64,000 nucleotides of DNA from Bacteroidota bacterium (GTDB lineage Bacteria; Bacteroidota; Bacteroidia; Bacteroidales; CAIXZF01). A program made the position numbers and the translations under genes. A model generated the notes under the pieces. That model saw only the letters and a program-made list of their open reading frames with translations, had not been told where the DNA came from and did no database searches. Where the stretch lies: assembly GCA_022709385.1 (NCBI GenBank), contig JAKLIX010000002.1:170535-234534 (forward strand), in the 5' to 3' direction. Each line of letters starts with the position of its first letter. Positions within the stretch are counted from its first letter, which is position 1. Shown here one piece after another: positions 63,029 through 64,000 of this stretch.

Positions 63029-63128
63029 TACTGGTTCTTGGCAGCTTTGCGAAGCAAATGGTGCCTAGAACCAGTTATGCCGTACACCGCATGGTAGTCC
63101 TTTTTTTGTAAACCCATTCCGTGTCGGT
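63029..63128 (-). mobile_element. Two-hairpin element copy 1
   Basis: 100 bp flanked by ATA on the plus strand (63026-63028, 63129-63131). Minus strand: ACCGACACGGAATGGGTT ... GCGGTGTACGGCATA, then ACTGGTTCT with AGAACCAGT, apex TTTGC-TTC-GCAAA. It interrupts codon 30 in the sense orientation, unlike copies 2-4. Confidence 0.85.
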
Positions 63129-63279
63129 ATAATTTCAGCCTTTTGGTAGGTTATCAGGTTGCGGTAGCCTCCGTGAACAGGAATAAAACCATCGCTGTTT
63201 TGCTCTTTTTCTTTCATCTTTTACCTTTTGTGACCTCGGGGACAGGGGGGGCTGTCGTCAGAGTCCCCCACGTCCCCCA
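63041..63279. repeat. Direct repeat A (~239 bp)
   Basis: Partner of the repeat at 61939-62176, about 1.1 kb away. It carries the 5' end of the intact-in-parts four-helix-bundle gene, element copy 1 and the G-rich hairpin. Confidence 0.85.
63238..63277. repeat. G-rich hairpin upstream of the four-helix-bundle gene
   Basis: GGGGACAGGGGGG and CCCCCACGTCCCC arms with an inner CTG/CAG pair around TCGT. It could act as a leader structure or be a small repeat of its own. The stretch 63278-63420 beyond it holds no gene I can recognise. Confidence 0.7.
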
Positions 63280-63420
63280 AATCGATCTTTGATAAGGCAG
63301 TACCACAAAGATAGCAGCTTTTTCCGGTTGAACCGGCTTCCCCGGAAGATGCAGGTGTATTCTGAAACCGCATTGCCTTTGATTTTCCGGCTGACCGCCA
63401 CATGATGCGCTGCATGTCCT

Positions 63421-63921
63421 CTAAAAAATCCTGATTACCTTCCCCAGGATGTTCATTTTATCAATCGTACCAAGCCGCTGGTCCCGGCTGTCAATACTGT
63501 TGTCCCGGTTATCACCCATAACAAAGAAATGATCCCTGGCTATCTGTTGTTGTTCTAAGCGGGAATAGGGACTGTTATGGGTTTCAAAATAAGCATAGCT
63601 CTCAGGGAGAAATGCATGCATAATAAACACTGAATCATTTGAAATCCTGATGGTTTCATTCGGCAATCCGATGATCCTTTTCGTAAGCACAGCCAGTTCG
63701 GTCAAGTCTGTGTGATTCCGTACAAGAATAATGTCTCCCCTTTGTAAACCCCGGATGTCCGGATGTAATTTAACCAGGAAATAATCTCCTTTTTTTAATG
63801 TCGGAAACATGGAAGCATTGGAATGCATGTTGTACATACGAAGTCCGGATATAAAAAGGACTATCATAGTACAGAGGAGCAATAAGGAGGTAGCTATGAT
63901 AATAACTTTAATCCTTGACAT
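63421..63921 (-). CDS. lepB: Signal peptidase I (S26 family)
   Basis: Membrane-bound leader peptidase of 166 residues. One N-terminal transmembrane helix (8-28), catalytic Ser37 in SNASMFPTLKKGD, Lys81 in LTKRIIGLP and the family motif FFVMGDNRDNSIDSR near 133. It is short compared with the main chromosomal LepB and lacks the large insertion of E. coli, resembling Gram-positive or accessory SipS-type enzymes, so it may be a second, specialised signal peptidase. It is AT-rich like its left neighbours. Confidence 0.88.
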   Translation of the reverse strand: MSRIKVIIIATSLLLLCTMIVLFISGLRMYNMHSNASMFPTLKKGDYFLVKLHPDIRGLQRGDIILVRNHTDLTELAVLTKRIIGLPNETIRISNDSVFIMHAFLPESYAYFETHNSPYSRLEQQQIARDHFFVMGDNRDNSIDSRDQRLGTIDKMNILGKVIRIF

Positions 63922-64000
63922 AAACCGAAAATGTTAATGATCACCTGCAGTCCCGGCAGTCTTTCGCCATTGCATCATCGCCCGGAGGGTTTTTTCATAT

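Larger units (their letters stand above)
62234..63217 (-). pseudogene. Four-helix-bundle (23S rRNA IVS-protein-like) gene split by four two-hairpin elements
   Basis: The protein belongs to the four-helix-bundle suffix-domain family (FIPVHGGYRNLITYQKAE; DRTIDQMVQAARSGKQNI; LTNVARASLEEL; LERAFLQEGGMRERMTKAR). Five coding segments (63129-63217, 62988-63025, 62654-62886, 62425-62550, 62234-62320) are separated by elements copy 1 to 4. Removing each element with one copy of its 3-bp flank leaves 573 nt with no internal stop: 190 codons and TAA, the usual family length. The joints fall in codons 30 and 43 and after codons 120 and 162. As DNA stands, no single frame crosses the elements, so without removal at DNA, RNA or translation level it is a pseudogene. 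Family function is unknown. Confidence 0.85.

Noticed and set aside
62324-63128. Elements as group I or group II introns
   Set aside because: About 100 nt is far too short for either ribozyme and the elements occur in both orientations relative to the gene.
59991-63131. Two-hairpin elements as integron attC sites with gene cassettes
   Set aside because: The bulged palindromes and GTTATGCC string recall attC, but the conserved part is the core and not the outer R/L boxes, RYYYAAC and GTTRRRY do not fit, elements interrupt one gene instead of separating genes, and no integrase is present in the window.
63221-63415. A 64-residue minus-strand gene
   Set aside because: It reads through the G-rich hairpin and has no recognisable family; the CYLCG string is not enough.

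Overview
The window reads as a chromosome segment of an anaerobic, fermentative member of the Bacteroidota (Bacteroidales-like). Support comes from several C-terminal type IX secretion (T9SS) sorting domains, a CarboxypepD_reg/TonB-type outer-membrane receptor, LytS/LytTR and BlaI/M56 regulator pairs, promoters of the Bacteroidota TAnnTTTG type, the general lack of Shine-Dalgarno sequences, and a bifurcating-type [FeFe]-hydrogenase operon. No rRNA, tRNA or CRISPR array was seen.

Layout. 1-8.5 kb: a nonribosomal peptide synthetase (cut by the left edge; C-A-T-C-A-T-reductase with a C-terminal cyclic-nucleotide-binding-type domain) followed by its phosphopantetheinyl transferase. 8.5-20 kb: S41 protease with a secreted protein, a T9SS BNR-repeat protein, a repeat-rich gap, a BlaI/M56-TonB regulator pair, an S8 protease lipoprotein and an outer-membrane receptor. 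20-24 kb: LytS/LytTR two-component pair, rhomboid protease, dockerin-like secreted protein. 24-27.4 kb: polyamine operon (arginine decarboxylase, agmatinase, deoxyhypusine-synthase-like enzyme). 27.4-38.7 kb: a repeat-rich gap, two T9SS cargo proteins, a CPA2 antiporter, a UshA-like 5'-nucleotidase and a P-type ATPase.

38.7-53.7 kb is a hydrogenase regulon of two divergent operons. The leftward one encodes a [2Fe-2S] thioredoxin-like protein, an H-cluster-like PAS sensor that has lost key cysteines, and a SpoIIE-type phosphatase. The rightward one encodes HydC-HydB-HydA, an H-cluster-like sensor kinase, a receiver protein, a receiver-kinase hybrid, Rex and RibF, followed by HydG and two tandem TM1266-like regulators. 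The shared intergenic region carries two abutting Rex-type palindromes, so NADH/NAD+ control with autoregulation is likely. HydE and HydF are not in the window. 53.7-59.9 kb holds a membrane metallophosphoesterase, ClpB, an NDH-2-type dehydrogenase and a lipoprotein.

60-63.9 kb is an AT-rich accessory stretch: a GNAT acetyltransferase and an ornithine-racemase-like gene that look foreign, then the most unusual locus of the window. One four-helix-bundle gene (62234-63217, minus strand) is interrupted by four copies of a roughly 100-bp two-hairpin element. Taking out each element with one copy of its 3-bp flanking duplication leaves 573 nt, a stop-free frame of 190 codons plus stop. The element stems covary between copies. 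A truncated tandem copy of the same gene, further element copies and a signal peptidase I complete the region.
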